Source of the DNA: Nitrospira sp.
Lineage (GTDB): Bacteria; Nitrospirota; Nitrospiria; Nitrospirales; Nitrospiraceae
Assembly (NCBI GenBank): GCA_024998705.1
Contig: JACOEF010000264.1
Span: 1 to 7,792, forward strand
DNA length: 7,792 nt
Direction: 5' to 3'
Part shown: piece after piece, positions 7,585 to 7,792 of the stretch
How the letters are laid out: each line of letters begins with the position of its first letter
Numbering within the stretch: position 1 is the stretch's first letter
The notes under the pieces: generated by a model
Seen by the model: only the letters and a program-made list of their open reading frames with translations
What the model was told of the DNA's origin: nothing
Databases searched by the model: none
Program-made: the position numbers and the translations under genes

Positions 7585-7613
7585 ACTTTATCATGGCGAC
7601 CGGCGGGCAACAA
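7585..7613 (-). promoter_or_regulatory. Possible promoter for the small gene and czcA
   Basis: TTGTTG (7613-7608) and TAAAGT (7590-7585) are 17 bases apart on the minus strand. This would give a start near 7578 and a leader of about 40 bases before the GTG. The -35 matches consensus weakly, and no MerR-type dyad or other metal-regulator operator is visible. The region 7614-7792 beyond it holds no gene I can support. Confidence 0.25.
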
Positions 7614-7792
7614 GAATACTCAGAATGAGCGCCTGGGCTTCACCAGCAACGAACCTATCCTCCTAGCCGTACTTGGCCTGCTGCCGGTTTCACAGACACC
7701 GGGTTAGGCGTCTCCATGAACCCAGAGGTGCGCCATGGGATCGACGCAAGATTACGCGGGAGGCGGTAAACCTGGGCCGAGTCGTGGCGGGA

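Overview
The window carries a compact set of genes, all on the minus strand, from what looks like a Gram-negative bacterium of high GC content. Family content (heavy-metal RND pump, DUF3015 secreted protein, ZIP transporter, bacterial deoxyhypusine-synthase homologue, DsbA-like oxidoreductase) fits Nitrospira or relatives. That placement is an inference from gene families and codon style, not from a marker gene. No tRNA, rRNA, CRISPR array, insertion sequence or phage gene is visible.

Layout in the direction of transcription (right to left). At 7536-7207 is a small exported protein of unknown function with a GTG start, then a 120-nt gap that can fold into a closed three-way structure. Next is a CzcA/CusA-type RND metal efflux pump (7086-3989), broken by one missing base near 4541. 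After a 293-bp gap with a good sigma-70-like promoter comes a secreted DUF3015 protein (3695-3183). A stand-alone ZIP-family metal transporter follows (2958-2206). Then a strong promoter (2059-2030) drives a deoxyhypusine-synthase-like gene (1982-880, one base missing near 1300). That gene overlaps by ATGA a thioredoxin-fold DsbA-like protein (883-230). The last gene is a short CxxC...CxxC protein that starts at 157 and runs off the left edge.

Functional reading. The right half is a metal-handling locus: an HME-type RND pump with a small envelope protein, and a ZIP permease further on. No membrane-fusion or outer-membrane channel gene for the pump lies in the window. The left half is a probable three-gene operon (deoxyhypusine-synthase-like, DsbA-like, zinc-ribbon-like) whose common purpose is not evident.

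The most interesting non-coding signal is the region between the small exported protein and the RND pump. There, CCUCC directly after the first gene's stop codon can pair with the pump's GGAGG ribosome binding site, closing a structure that holds two further hairpins. This suggests translational coupling or a regulatory leader. Two one-base losses in otherwise perfectly preserved genes point to sequence errors or very recent mutations. No gene-free stretch exceeds 300 bases.
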